A stretch of DNA of 36,764 nt, taken from Phycisphaerales bacterium (GTDB taxonomy: Bacteria; Planctomycetota; Phycisphaerae; Phycisphaerales; UBA1924). The translations under genes and the position numbers were made by a program. Location: positions 1-36,764 of the forward strand of contig JACMLW010000227.1 of the NCBI GenBank assembly GCA_014379385.1, given 5' to 3'. Shown here piece by piece: positions 26,675 through 34,694 of this stretch (within the stretch, counting starts at the first letter, position 1; each line of letters begins with the position of its first letter). Under the pieces are notes generated by a model that was given only the letters and a program-made list of their open reading frames with translations, was not told the DNA's origin and did not search any database.

Positions 26675-26763
26675 GATGCCCGATTGTAGGAGGAAGCGGG
26701 CGATTGCCCGGCGAACCCCGGCGCTCCGCCGGCCATATACCCTTGGGCACACAGGAGAGCACC

Positions 26764-28485
26764 ATGGTTACGCCGCGCACCCGTCTGGCCGCCTTTGCAC
26801 TTTCTCTCGCCGCGGGGTTGGCGGCCTCGGCCCCCGCAATGGCACAGAACGCGCTCGGCGACGGCACCGCCCTCGAGCGCAACCTCCAAAAGGGCTCACG
26901 CGGCAAGAACAATCCCACGCGCGACATCGCCGCCCAGATCCGCTACCAGAACGCCATCATCACCGGCAACGCCCCCGGAGGCGCCTCGTTCCGTGGCGAT
27001 GTCGGCTACACCGCCGCCGACGAGTTCCGTGGCCACCTTGGCAGCAACGACCTCTTTGACTTCCGGCGCGAGTCTGTGTTCTCCTCCGCGCCCTCTGTCG
27101 GTCTCCGCGGCACCGACGCCCTCCAGTACCAGTTCGATGTCGCCACCGGACAGGGCTCCCCTGCACAGCTCCGCGGCGGTTTGGCGCTCCCGCGCGCCGG
27201 GACCGGCGCCAGCGGCGCCAGTATCGCCGACTTCCGCACAACGTCCGAGTTCGTTTCCACCCAGTCGGTCCGGCCCTCGATCCTCACGTACGTCGCCGGT
27301 CAGGACGGCTCGTCCGGCGTCATCACCGCGTCGCCGCTCATGGGTCTGCGGCTCTCGCCGATGGCGCGCCCGGAGAGCGAGCCCAGGTCAATGTCATCGG
27401 GGATCGGCCTTGGGCCCGACCTAAAGGTTCCTGATCCGGCCATGCGCGGCGGCTTCGTCAATCCCGCTGCCCCGCCCGAGAAGCCCGACGCGGCCGACAA
27501 GGGCCAGCCCCTAGGTGGCGAGCGCGTCGATCTCTCCGCGCCCACCGGCCTGGTCGATCCTCAGGGTAACCGGCTGCCCCCTCGTCCTGAGGGGAACGAC
27601 CAGTCGCTCCCCGCGGGCGTGGAGAGTGGTGGAGCGCCCGCCGTCTCAACGCCGAGCTCGCGGATGGAGGAACTCCGTGAACTGCTCGAGGGCAATCGAG
27701 AGGAGAAAGCGTCCGAGCCCCTCGTGCCACGAAAGCCGGTAGATCAGCTCCCTTCCGAGGCCGACCCCGAGAAGGCCAAGGCCCGGCGCGCAGCCAACGC
27801 CAAGCGTCTGATGGAGATGACCAATCCCGAGGCCGCGGGGATCGACGCGGCGACGATCGAAGAACTCGAGCGATCCCGCCCCAACGCCCCCACCAAGCTG
27901 CTCCCGCCAACTTCGGCCGAGCGCACCCTCTATGCCGAGCACATGACGGCGGGTCAGGAACTCCTTGGCGCCCAGCGGTTCTTTGACGCCGAGGCGCGGT
28001 TCATGCAGGCGCTCGGCGCGGTGCCGCGCGATGTGAACGCGTCCATCGGGCGCGTCCACGCGCAGCTCGGCGCGGGGTTGTTCGTTTCGGCCGCGATGAA
28101 TCTGCGAGCCGTGTTCAGTGCGCACCCCCCGGCCATCGCCAACCGGTACGACTTCACGCTCCTCCCGAGCGCCGAGCGTTCCGGCGTGATCATCGCCCAG
28201 CTTGGCGAGCGAGTGAAGCCCGAGGATTCGCTGATGCGTCGCGAGGGCGGGTTGCTCCTGGCATACCTCGGCTACCAGACCAGCGAGCGAGCACTGATCA
28301 AGAAGGGACTGGAGACCATGGCGCAGGAAATCAATCCTGATGACCGCTCGCAGGTCGCCATGCTCATGCTTCTGCGCCAACTCTGGCTCGAGAAGCCGAT
28401 CGCAGGTCCCAAGCCCGCCACGCCCGACGAGCCCGTGACGGAACTGCCGGTACCGCAGCCCGAGTCTATTAATCCAAGTAAATAA
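26764..28485 (+). CDS. Exported protein with TPR-like C-terminal region, function unknown
   Basis: The 573-residue product starts with a signal peptide (MVTPRTRLAAFALSLAAGLAASAPAMAQ). The first half is Gly/Ser-rich with motifs SFRGDVGYTAADEFRG and LGSNDLFDFRRESVFSS; the middle (about 240-390) is Pro/Glu-rich and probably disordered; the last 170 residues contain helical repeats (MTAGQELLGAQRFFDAEARFMQALGAVPRDVNA) that look like one or two tetratricopeptide units. No named family is recognised. ATG 26764 has AGGAGAG just upstream. Divergent from metG. The stop is followed by a short CCCC/GGGG palindrome with no clear terminator. Confidence 0.75.
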   Translation: MVTPRTRLAAFALSLAAGLAASAPAMAQNALGDGTALERNLQKGSRGKNNPTRDIAAQIRYQNAIITGNAPGGASFRGDVGYTAADEFRGHLGSNDLFDFRRESVFSSAPSVGLRGTDALQYQFDVATGQGSPAQLRGGLALPRAGTGASGASIADFRTTSEFVSTQSVRPSILTYVAGQDGSSGVITASPLMGLRLSPMARPESEPRSMSSGIGLGPDLKVPDPAMRGGFVNPAAPPEKPDAADKGQPLGGERVDLSAPTGLVDPQGNRLPPRPEGNDQSLPAGVESGGAPAVSTPSSRMEELRELLEGNREEKASEPLVPRKPVDQLPSEADPEKAKARRAANAKRLMEMTNPEAAGIDAATIEELERSRPNAPTKLLPPTSAERTLYAEHMTAGQELLGAQRFFDAEARFMQALGAVPRDVNASIGRVHAQLGAGLFVSAAMNLRAVFSAHPPAIANRYDFTLLPSAERSGVIIAQLGERVKPEDSLMRREGGLLLAYLGYQTSERALIKKGLETMAQEINPDDRSQVAMLMLLRQLWLEKPIAGPKPATPDEPVTELPVPQPESINPSK

Positions 28486-28657
28486 CCCCAGAACCGGGGG
28501 ATCTCGAGTGTGTTCGTGCGGCCGCGGCCAGTATAGCCATGTTGGCGACGAGATTCGTTTTCGCCCGACGCTTCCTATGTAAGGTGTATGTTGATATTAT
28601 CGTGCCACCCGCGGTCTCTTGCCTGCTTGGCCGGCCCCACCTGTCCCCCGCATTGTC

Positions 28658-29344
28658 ATGCCACACGGAATCCGCGACATGCCGGCCGACCTTTCGTCCG
28701 AGCCCGCTGTTCGCGAGCTCGTCGAGATGGCGTTGAGCCTCACCGTCGGGGCTCCCACGCTCCCTCCGTTGCCGGAGCACGCGGCCACGCTGCGCGACTT
28801 CATCACCGATGCCTCGCTCGCGGCCCTTTGCGATGAGCTCTCTCGCGCGACCGGCGCCCCCATCTGGCTCGAAGACCGGAACGGCGAGGCCATCGTGCCC
28901 CGGCGCGCCCACGACGGGCACCGCTCAACCGCTGCGTGGGAGTTTATTGCGCACGAAGCGGCCCACAAGAGGGCCGCGCAGCTCGCGGGGCGCACCTACG
29001 ACCCCGTCGCCGAGCTCTTTGCCGTTCCCCTGCGCGTTTCGACGGGCACGCTGGGTCACCTCATCATGGCCGGCGGAGAGAACGGTGGGTATGGGGAGAG
29101 TGACAGTGGGGGGGGGGGGCGGCGGGTCTTGGTGGGGGGCTGGGAGTGGTTGAGCCGGCTGACTCGGCTCTGGACGACCAGCGTCGCCACCGCGTCACGA
29201 ATCGGTCGCTCGAGATCGCGCTCACGCGTCTCGCCTCGGCCATCTCCGAAGGGTGCGAGGCGCAAGTGGCGCTGCGGCGGCGAGTGCTCGAGCTGGGCGC
29301 GCTGCACCGACTCAGTTCGCTCCTCGTGCAGACCGAGGACGTGA
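28658..29344 (+). CDS. 5' part of a PocR-like/GAF/PP2C regulatory phosphatase, frame lost at a G12 run
   Basis: Residues 1-150 look like a sensory domain: LRDFITDASLAALCDELSRATGAPIWLEDRNGEAIVP and PVAELFAVPLRVSTGTLGHLIMAGGE resemble PocR-type domains (two-helix opening, then a PAS/GAF-like sheet). At the run of 12 G (29108-29119) this frame continues into sequence of shadow type (Arg/Ser/Trp-rich) that stops at 29344, while the real downstream domains are in another frame. One more G, two fewer, or a -1 ribosomal slip would join them to a 634-residue protein. The start is uncertain: ATG 28658 or ATG 28679; a TTG at 28619 is also open. No clear ribosome-binding site is seen. Confidence 0.65.
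   Translation: MPHGIRDMPADLSSEPAVRELVEMALSLTVGAPTLPPLPEHAATLRDFITDASLAALCDELSRATGAPIWLEDRNGEAIVPRRAHDGHRSTAAWEFIAHEAAHKRAAQLAGRTYDPVAELFAVPLRVSTGTLGHLIMAGGENGGYGESDSGGGGRRVLVGGWEWLSRLTRLWTTSVATASRIGRSRSRSRVSPRPSPKGARRKWRCGGECSSWARCTDSVRSSCRPRT
29108..29119 (+). repeat. Run of 12 G at the frameshift point of the PP2C gene
   Basis: Twelve consecutive G bases inside a Gly-rich linker. Frame analysis shows codons before the run and the GAF/PP2C codons after it differ by one base. The frame used downstream has a TGA at 29101-29103, so it cannot extend upstream of the run. Confidence 0.95.
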
Positions 29345-30561
29345 ACCGTCTGCTCAACGTTGCCCTCGATCTTGCGATCGAGGTGCTCGGCGTGGACGCC
29401 GGCTCCATCGCCGTGATCGAGGAAGACCGCGACGAACTCGTGGTGATGGGCTCGCGGAACTTGAGCGAGACTTGGGTGGTGCAGTCGGCGCTCCTCTCGC
29501 ACGGCGGCGCCCTCCGCAAGAACGCGCTCGCCGGCGAGATTGTGTGGGTCAACGATCTGGCCGAGGACGAGCGGACGATCAACCCGGAGGGCGCCCGCGA
29601 GGAGAAGCTGTGCAGCCTCCTCTCCACAGGCCTGATGGACCAGGGCCGCCCCATCGGGCTCATCCGCCTCTACACCCGCTCGCCGCGCGAGTTCACACCC
29701 GCCGAGCACGGCCTGCTCCGCTCCATTGCTGATCAGTCCGCCGCGGCCGTCATGAACGCCCGCCTCAAAAAACTGCGCGAGGAGAACGAGAGGGTCGCGC
29801 GCCAGGTCAGCCTCGCGGCCGATGTCCAGCGGCGCATGCTGCCGCGATCAATGCCCGAAAGCATGGTGTTCGATATCGCCGCGCGATACATCCCTTCCTT
29901 CGAGCTCGGCGGTGATTTCTACGACTTCATCCCGCTCGGCGGCCATCTCGGGATCGCGGTGGGCGACGTCGTCGGCAAGGGCGTCGCCGCGGCGCTGCTC
30001 ATGTCCGCCGTGCGAGCCAGTCTTCGCGCCCACGCCCAGGATCTGTACGACCTCGATGAGGTGTGCTCGCGCGTGAACGCCGCCCTCGCCGCCGACACCC
30101 GCGACTACGAGTTCGCCACGCTCTGGTACGCCGTCATAGACCCCGTCACGCTCCGCCTTACCTACTGCAACGCCGGCCACAACCCCTCGATGCACTTTCG
30201 CGTCCGCAAGGACCGCCCCGTGGGCGAGCAGGACATCGCCGAGCTCGCCGAGGGCGGCATGGCCCTGGGCATCGACAAGCTCCATCGCTACGACCGCGGC
30301 ACCGCCTACCTCGCCCCCGGCGATGTGCTCTTCGCGTACACCGATGGCCTTACCGACGCGATGGATTTTTCCGGCCAGCGCTTCGGCAAGGCTCGGCTGC
30401 GCGCCACCCTGCTCGAGGCGATGAACGCGCAGCGAAATGGGGGGGCGGAGGTCACCGCCGCTTCGATCATCGAGCGTGTGTTCTGGCACCTCCGCCAGTT
30501 CTGCGGGCTCGCGCCCCGCAGCGACGATATTTCAGTGGTGGTGATGCGCGTCCGCGGCTGA
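29146..30561 (+). CDS. GAF plus PP2C-type (SpoIIE/RsbU-like) serine phosphatase, 3' part
   Basis: The readable product is 471 residues from GTG 29146, but this is probably the C-terminal part of the gene beginning near 28658. It has a GAF domain (about 45-195: LLNVALDLAIEVLGVDAGSIAVIEED through LLRSIADQSAAAVMNA), a coiled-coil-like linker (LKKLREENERVARQVSLAADVQRRMLP) and a SpoIIE-type PP2C domain (about 235-470) with GGDFYDF, GDVVGKGVAAALLMS, NAGHNP, FAYTDGLTDAMD and RSDDISVVVMR, so both metal-binding aspartate regions are intact. Such enzymes dephosphorylate anti-anti-sigma factors in stress or developmental signalling. No partner switch genes are adjacent. Internal initiation at this GTG would yield a phosphatase lacking the first sensor. 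Confidence 0.88.
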   Translation: MVEPADSALDDQRRHRVTNRSLEIALTRLASAISEGCEAQVALRRRVLELGALHRLSSLLVQTEDVNRLLNVALDLAIEVLGVDAGSIAVIEEDRDELVVMGSRNLSETWVVQSALLSHGGALRKNALAGEIVWVNDLAEDERTINPEGAREEKLCSLLSTGLMDQGRPIGLIRLYTRSPREFTPAEHGLLRSIADQSAAAVMNARLKKLREENERVARQVSLAADVQRRMLPRSMPESMVFDIAARYIPSFELGGDFYDFIPLGGHLGIAVGDVVGKGVAAALLMSAVRASLRAHAQDLYDLDEVCSRVNAALAADTRDYEFATLWYAVIDPVTLRLTYCNAGHNPSMHFRVRKDRPVGEQDIAELAEGGMALGIDKLHRYDRGTAYLAPGDVLFAYTDGLTDAMDFSGQRFGKARLRATLLEAMNAQRNGGAEVTAASIIERVFWHLRQFCGLAPRSDDISVVVMRVRG

Positions 30562-30587
30562 GGCGCGATGCAACTGCAAACGGCCGC

Positions 30588-30908
30588 TCACGCCGCGTAC
30601 GGGCGGTGCGGCCCGTCCTCGGGCACCAGTTCGAGCCGGAAGTGCTCATCGATATCGGTCTTGAGGCCGGTGAGCTTCTCTTGCATGGCGTCCAGCGTCC
30701 GTTCGAGGCTGCGCGTCAGGTCAAGGGTGGCGATCACGCCGCTCTCTTCGCCGTCGTTGTGCAAGCGGAACATCGGGCGCTCCGGTCGCTCGCTGAGCTG
30801 CTTGTGCAGCCGCGAGACGGCCTCCACTGGGAACTTCAAGGGGTCACCCCCGCTCCATCCGGTCGCGATCTCGGCAACGCAATCTCGGCGCAACTTCAGC
30901 TTGACCAT
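30588..30908 (-). CDS. Small protein of unknown function
   Basis: The 106-residue product is charged and soluble (MVKLKLRRDCVAEIATGWSG ... GVIATLDLTRSLERTLDAMQEKL ... FRLELVPEDG), with a predicted helix over the ERTLDAMQEKL segment. No family is recognised. A GGGAG lies upstream of the ATG with good spacing, the composition is protein-like, and no better gene covers the stretch. It converges on the PP2C gene with a 26-base gap and precedes plsY on the same strand after 188 bases. Confidence 0.65.
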   Translation of the reverse strand: MVKLKLRRDCVAEIATGWSGGDPLKFPVEAVSRLHKQLSERPERPMFRLHNDGEESGVIATLDLTRSLERTLDAMQEKLTGLKTDIDEHFRLELVPEDGPHRPYAA

Positions 30909-31096
30909 GTCCGGGGCTCCCTCTCCCGGTCGCGCGTAGAGCGTGCCGGTTCCTTCAAGGTCGGATCAACCGGCCATTGGGTGAAGTGCTATCGGCTGCC
31001 GGGTTCGCGCGGTGCCCTCCTTCCACGCAAGACCCGCCCGACTTTCCTGACTTGCCGCGCTTCTCGGACCGGTGAACGTCCGGAATGCCCGCCTGG

Positions 31097-31879
31097 TCAG
31101 GGTGCGCCCTGCGGAGGCGGCGGGGGCGCGGCGGCGGAGACAGGCAGGGCCGCCGATAAGTCGGCCGCTGCCGCCGGGTACTTCCGCCCGATCTTCGGCT
31201 CCGTCCTTGTCCGCAGCCGCACGATGTTCGCGCGGTGTGTCCACAGCACCAGCACGCCGAGCAGCGCGGTCACCGCCACATAAGGCCAGCCCCACCCCGG
31301 CCCCCACCACCACCGCGTCTGATTCTCGGGCTTCACCAGCCCCGCGACCTCCATCACCCGCGTGGTGATCAGCGCCCACACCGGCAGGCTCACCCCAGCC
31401 GCGCACGACGAGGCGCTCACGTACCGCGTTGCGAGGATCATCACCAGCCAAACCACCAGAGCGCCCGCGGCGATGACCGTGAGCACCGGGAACACGCCCA
31501 GCATCGCGCCCAACCCCGTCGCCACGCCCTTGCCGCCCTTGAACCCCAGCCACACCGGGAAAACATGCCCCAGCACCGCGCTCACCGCGCCCGCCTGCCA
31601 GAACAGCAACTCGTCCCAACCTCCCTCGCCCCGAGAGTTGATGAGCCCGCTCCACCACCCGATCGCCAGCGCCGGCAACATCCCCTTCATGACGTCCAGC
31701 ATGAAGCAGAGCGCCGCCACGCGCCGCCCCAGCACGCGCCCCACATTCGTCGCGCCGATATTTCCCGACCCGTGCTGTCGAATGTCCACGCCCCGGGCAA
31801 AGCCGATCATCAGCCCGAACGGGATCGACCCCACCAAGTAGGCACCTGCGCACGCCAACGCCCACTGCGCAGTTGTCAC
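31097..31879 (-). CDS. plsY: Acyl-phosphate glycerol-3-phosphate acyltransferase PlsY
   Basis: PlsY moves an acyl group from acyl-phosphate to glycerol 3-phosphate, the first membrane step of phospholipid synthesis. The 260-residue product has the family motifs GSIPFG (17-22), GSGNIGATN (37-45) and FKGGKGVAT (113-121), with several membrane spans and a Pro/Ala-rich tail. The GTG start at 31879 overlaps the tmk stop (GTGA), which implies translational coupling. An upstream in-frame extension to 31969 runs inside tmk and lacks family character. The matching plsX is not in the window. Confidence 0.94.
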   Translation of the reverse strand: MTTAQWALACAGAYLVGSIPFGLMIGFARGVDIRQHGSGNIGATNVGRVLGRRVAALCFMLDVMKGMLPALAIGWWSGLINSRGEGGWDELLFWQAGAVSAVLGHVFPVWLGFKGGKGVATGLGAMLGVFPVLTVIAAGALVVWLVMILATRYVSASSCAAGVSLPVWALITTRVMEVAGLVKPENQTRWWWGPGWGWPYVAVTALLGVLVLWTHRANIVRLRTRTEPKIGRKYPAAAADLSAALPVSAAAPPPPPQGAP

Positions 31880-32664
31880 GCGCCCCCCCCGGCTCTGCCG
31901 GACTTGAGATGGGCCGCGGGCGGCAGCACCCTCAGCCGATCGATCAGCGCCGCCACCAGCGATTCCCAAACCCGCTCCTCATCCACGCTCGCATCCACCA
32001 CGATGTATCGCCCCGGATCATCCGCCGCCTGCCGCAGATACCCATCGCGCACCTTCCGGTGAAACGCCGCACCCTTCGCCTCCATCCGGTCCAGCAGCGG
32101 GCTCAGCCGCTTCGCCGCGGCCATCTCGTCAAGGTCGAACACCACCACGATGTCCGGCATGAGCCCGTGCGTCGCCATCCGCGCCACCGCCGCGATCTGC
32201 GACGCCGGAACGCCGCCCGCCGCGCCCTGGTACGCCATCGTGCTCGGAACGAACCGGTCCGCCAGCACGAACTCGCCACGCCGCAGCCCCGGCATGATCC
32301 GGTGCTCCACCAGCTCGGCGCGGCTCGCCATGTACAGCAGCGTCTCGCACGTCACGCCCATATCCGTCAGCGAGCGATCCAGCAGCACCTCGCGGATTCG
32401 CTCGCCCACCTGCGTCCCCCCGGGATCGCGAACCTCGCACAGCGTCAGCCCCGACGCCGTCGCCAGTCGCGACAGCCGCCGAAACTGCGTGCTCTTGCCC
32501 GACCCATCGGGGCCCTCGAACACCACGAAGCGCGCAGCGAGCCCCCGCACCCACGCGGCCGCCGCGACCGTTCCCGATTCGTCTCCCGCCCACCCCTGTC
32601 CCGCCGCGCTTCCCTGCATGGCTGTCGCTCTTTCGTATGCACCCTCACGCCCCGCCTGCGCCAT
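31876..32664 (-). CDS. tmk: Thymidylate kinase
   Basis: Tmk phosphorylates dTMP to dTDP for DNA synthesis. The 262-residue product has Walker A GPDGSGKS (51-58), the DRX-type motif LADRFVPSTMAYQG with the substrate-binding DR, and a lid-like region near EAKGAAFHRKVRDGY. The first 42 residues are extra compared with usual family members, so the start is uncertain: ATG 32664 is taken, ATG 32619 is equally possible. The C-terminal end overlaps the plsY start by 4 bases. It follows the zinc-ribbon gene by 21 bases and is probably in the same operon. Confidence 0.94.
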   Translation of the reverse strand: MAQAGREGAYERATAMQGSAAGQGWAGDESGTVAAAAWVRGLAARFVVFEGPDGSGKSTQFRRLSRLATASGLTLCEVRDPGGTQVGERIREVLLDRSLTDMGVTCETLLYMASRAELVEHRIMPGLRRGEFVLADRFVPSTMAYQGAAGGVPASQIAAVARMATHGLMPDIVVVFDLDEMAAAKRLSPLLDRMEAKGAAFHRKVRDGYLRQAADDPGRYIVVDASVDEERVWESLVAALIDRLRVLPPAAHLKSGRAGGGA

Positions 32665-32685
32665 CTTACTCAGATTCGGCTTTGT

Positions 32686-33150
32686 TCAAATCCGGTGACC
32701 GCACTCGGGGCACATCGGCTCGCGCAGCCCGCTCAGTGCGTACTGGCACCGTCCGCAGCGAGTCACGCCATCTCGCACGCCCCGCCGCGGCCCCATCCTC
32801 CCATGACACCGAGCCCATGGCAGCAGCCACCACGCCCCGGCGAACGCCATCATCCCCGCGCCGGCCGCCGCGAGGTCCGGCCCCCGACGCCAGGCAAAGT
32901 TGCACGCGGCAGTGACCACGTCGTTGCCAAAGAACGGCCCACTATTGCCGACCGCAATCACGCCGCTCTGGAAGTACGCGCACCCCGCTCGCTTCCCGAT
33001 CTCGAACGCCCGCATCGAGATATCCCACCGATGCCGCTCCATGACGTACGCGAAGGTCGTCCCGAACAGAAGCATCGCCAGCGAAAACCGCATGGCCGCG
33101 CTCCATCGCTTCCTCCGCCGGATCAAGCTGTCGGCATGGCGAGCGTCCAT
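32686..33150 (-). CDS. Small membrane protein with C-terminal zinc ribbon
   Basis: The 154-residue product has two predicted membrane spans (about 19-36 and 93-112) and ends in RCGRCQYALSGLREPMCPECGHRI, a CxxC...CPxCG zinc ribbon. Planctomycete genomes carry many small membrane proteins with such a tail; function unknown. It starts 3 bases after the preceding gene's stop, and the two proteins share the tail pattern CGxC...LRGLREx-CPxCG, so they are probably distant paralogues in one operon with tmk and plsY. Confidence 0.75.
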   Translation of the reverse strand: MDARHADSLIRRRKRWSAAMRFSLAMLLFGTTFAYVMERHRWDISMRAFEIGKRAGCAYFQSGVIAVGNSGPFFGNDVVTAACNFAWRRGPDLAAAGAGMMAFAGAWWLLPWARCHGRMGPRRGVRDGVTRCGRCQYALSGLREPMCPECGHRI

Positions 33151-33153
33151 TCC

Positions 33154-33555
33154 TCAGAATCCTCGCCCGCACGCCGGGCACTTCGCCTCACGCAGGCCGC
33201 GCAGCTCCGTCCCGCAGTGCCCGCAGCGCGTCGCCCTGGCCCCGCGCCACCGTCCGTGCCTTACCTTGGGGAACACCAGCATGGCAATCAGCACCGCCGG
33301 CGCATACGCCACCGCCGCGCCGAGCGCCGTCGCTACCCAGTGAACCCATCGCGGGTTCCGCAAATAGTTGAGTCCCAGGATCTGCCCGCCAAGGCCCCCT
33401 TTGGCGTCCATTAGCCCCGCCCATTCGGCCCCGCGCAGCAGCTCACGCTGAAACAACAGCTCCAGCCAACTCGAAACCAAGGCCAGCACCAAGAAGGCCG
33501 CGCCAGCGGCCGCAACGCCAGCAATGAATCGCCCGCACCCTCGCATCAGTTGCAT
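33154..33555 (-). CDS. Small membrane protein with C-terminal zinc ribbon (paralogue-like)
   Basis: The 133-residue product from ATG 33555 has two membrane spans (about 9-33 and 73-95) and ends in RCGHCGTELRGLREAKCPACGRGF, a CxxC...CPxCG zinc ribbon. It is followed after 3 bases by the similar protein above. The frame is open to 33609, but the stretch before the ATG shows no protein character. Function unknown. Confidence 0.7.
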   Translation of the reverse strand: MQLMRGCGRFIAGVAAAGAAFLVLALVSSWLELLFQRELLRGAEWAGLMDAKGGLGGQILGLNYLRNPRWVHWVATALGAAVAYAPAVLIAMLVFPKVRHGRWRGARATRCGHCGTELRGLREAKCPACGRGF

Positions 33556-33584
33556 GATACCGATGGGGGGCGGCCGCGCCGCCA

Positions 33585-34268
33585 TCACCGCCGGCGCCGT
33601 GCCCCCCACAGGCCCACTCCAATCAGCAGCGCCCCCATCACGCCCGGCGCCGGCGCCGACGTCGGCCCCAGCATTGGCGCGTTGACCTCATTGGTTCCGC
33701 CGCCGCGCAGCGTTCCCGTGCTCAGCGCCCACTGTGTCGCATCGGTCTCCAGCCAGATCAGCGCGCTCATATCCCCAGCGCCGAGCTGGCTCCCCAGCCC
33801 GCTCAACTCCCACTGCGCTATGGGCGTCCCCTCGAGAAGCCGCGACATGAAATATGGGTCTCCATCGAACCACTCGGAGAGCCCATCCCCCGATCCCGAC
33901 AGCCCGCTCGCGTCCGCACCCGCATCTCCGACGATCACTCCCTCCCACGCCCCGCCCAGCATGATGTGCTCGATCGCCTGTGTATTCCCCGCATCCGCCT
34001 GCACGCGGTACTCAAACGCCAACCAGTCCGACCCCGGCAGCAGGTACACCGTGCTGTGCATCACGCCGCTGGGCGCGCCCGCGAACGGCTCGCTGCTCGT
34101 CGCCACCACGTTCGCGGCAGTAAAGTACCACGGCCGCTGCGACGAGTACTTCGGCGTCTCCGTCACCACGAAGTGATCCTTGTACGCCGAGCCCCCGATC
34201 GCGATCGGCCCCCCAACGGCCGCTGCGCCCCAAACAAGCTGCGCCGCACACGCCCAAAGGCTTTTCAC
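33585..34268 (-). CDS. Exported PEP-CTERM-like protein of unknown function
   Basis: The 227-residue product from GTG 34268 has a signal peptide (VKSLWACAAQLVWGAAAVGG) and a beta-rich body (AYKDHFVVTETPKYSSQRPWYFTAAN ... VMHSTVYLLPGSDWLAFEYRV) with no recognised family. It ends APAPGVMGALLIGVGLWGARRRR, a PEP-CTERM-like tail of motif, span and basic end. The GTG start is supported by GGAGGTG (34273-34279) directly upstream. It lies 29 bases before the zinc-ribbon gene on the same strand and may share a transcript. Confidence 0.78.
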   Translation of the reverse strand: MKSLWACAAQLVWGAAAVGGPIAIGGSAYKDHFVVTETPKYSSQRPWYFTAANVVATSSEPFAGAPSGVMHSTVYLLPGSDWLAFEYRVQADAGNTQAIEHIMLGGAWEGVIVGDAGADASGLSGSGDGLSEWFDGDPYFMSRLLEGTPIAQWELSGLGSQLGAGDMSALIWLETDATQWALSTGTLRGGGTNEVNAPMLGPTSAPAPGVMGALLIGVGLWGARRRR

Positions 34269-34694
34269 AAGGCACCTCCGTTTATCACGCGCAACGCCCT
34301 GCTGTGGGGGCGACAGCGCAGCGATACCGCCGCGCTCGTGCCCAATCTCGGCACGTGTAAACGGTCGCTTGAGGCGCTCCACACTGACGATGCACTTCCC
34401 CTGCCTAGATATCAATACCGCGCCCGACCAATCAGCGGCATAGGCACTCTCACCACGTTGCGCCTAGCAATTCATCTGGTGGAACGGGCGCCCCCGCCTG
34501 TACGCGCCGGGCCCCCTCACGCAGTCTCAGAGCCGCGGATATCCCCTTCCGATCCAATTCCCACGACAGTGTGTCGGTGGTGCATGTGCAGCCCGCGGAG
34601 TGGGGCCGAGTGGGGGAGCAGCGCGATCTCCCCAGGCTCTCGTAAACGATTACGACCGGCAAACCCGGGGAGAATCCGTCGAGTTGCGAGCAGC
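34269..34694. other. Intergenic region, no convincing gene
   Basis: These 426 bases lie between the SIMPL gene stop and the PEP-CTERM gene on the minus strand. The latter's ribosome-binding site is at 34273-34279. An 82-codon frame (34450-34698, minus, GTG start overlapping the SIMPL stop as GTGA) is open but its composition is not protein-like. A nested inverted repeat is noted separately. A possible -10-like TTTACAC on the minus strand lies near 34357-34363; no paired -35 is convincing. Confidence 0.5.
34627..34673 (-). other. Nested inverted repeat downstream of the SIMPL gene
   Basis: TCTCCCC (34627-34633) pairs with GGGGAGA (34667-34673), and between them CGTAA (34641-34645) and TTACG (34650-34654) form an inner perfect hairpin with a 4-base loop. 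It lies 22 bases after the SIMPL stop, where a transcript end of the rsmE-SIMPL unit would be expected. There is no T tract. Confidence 0.45.
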
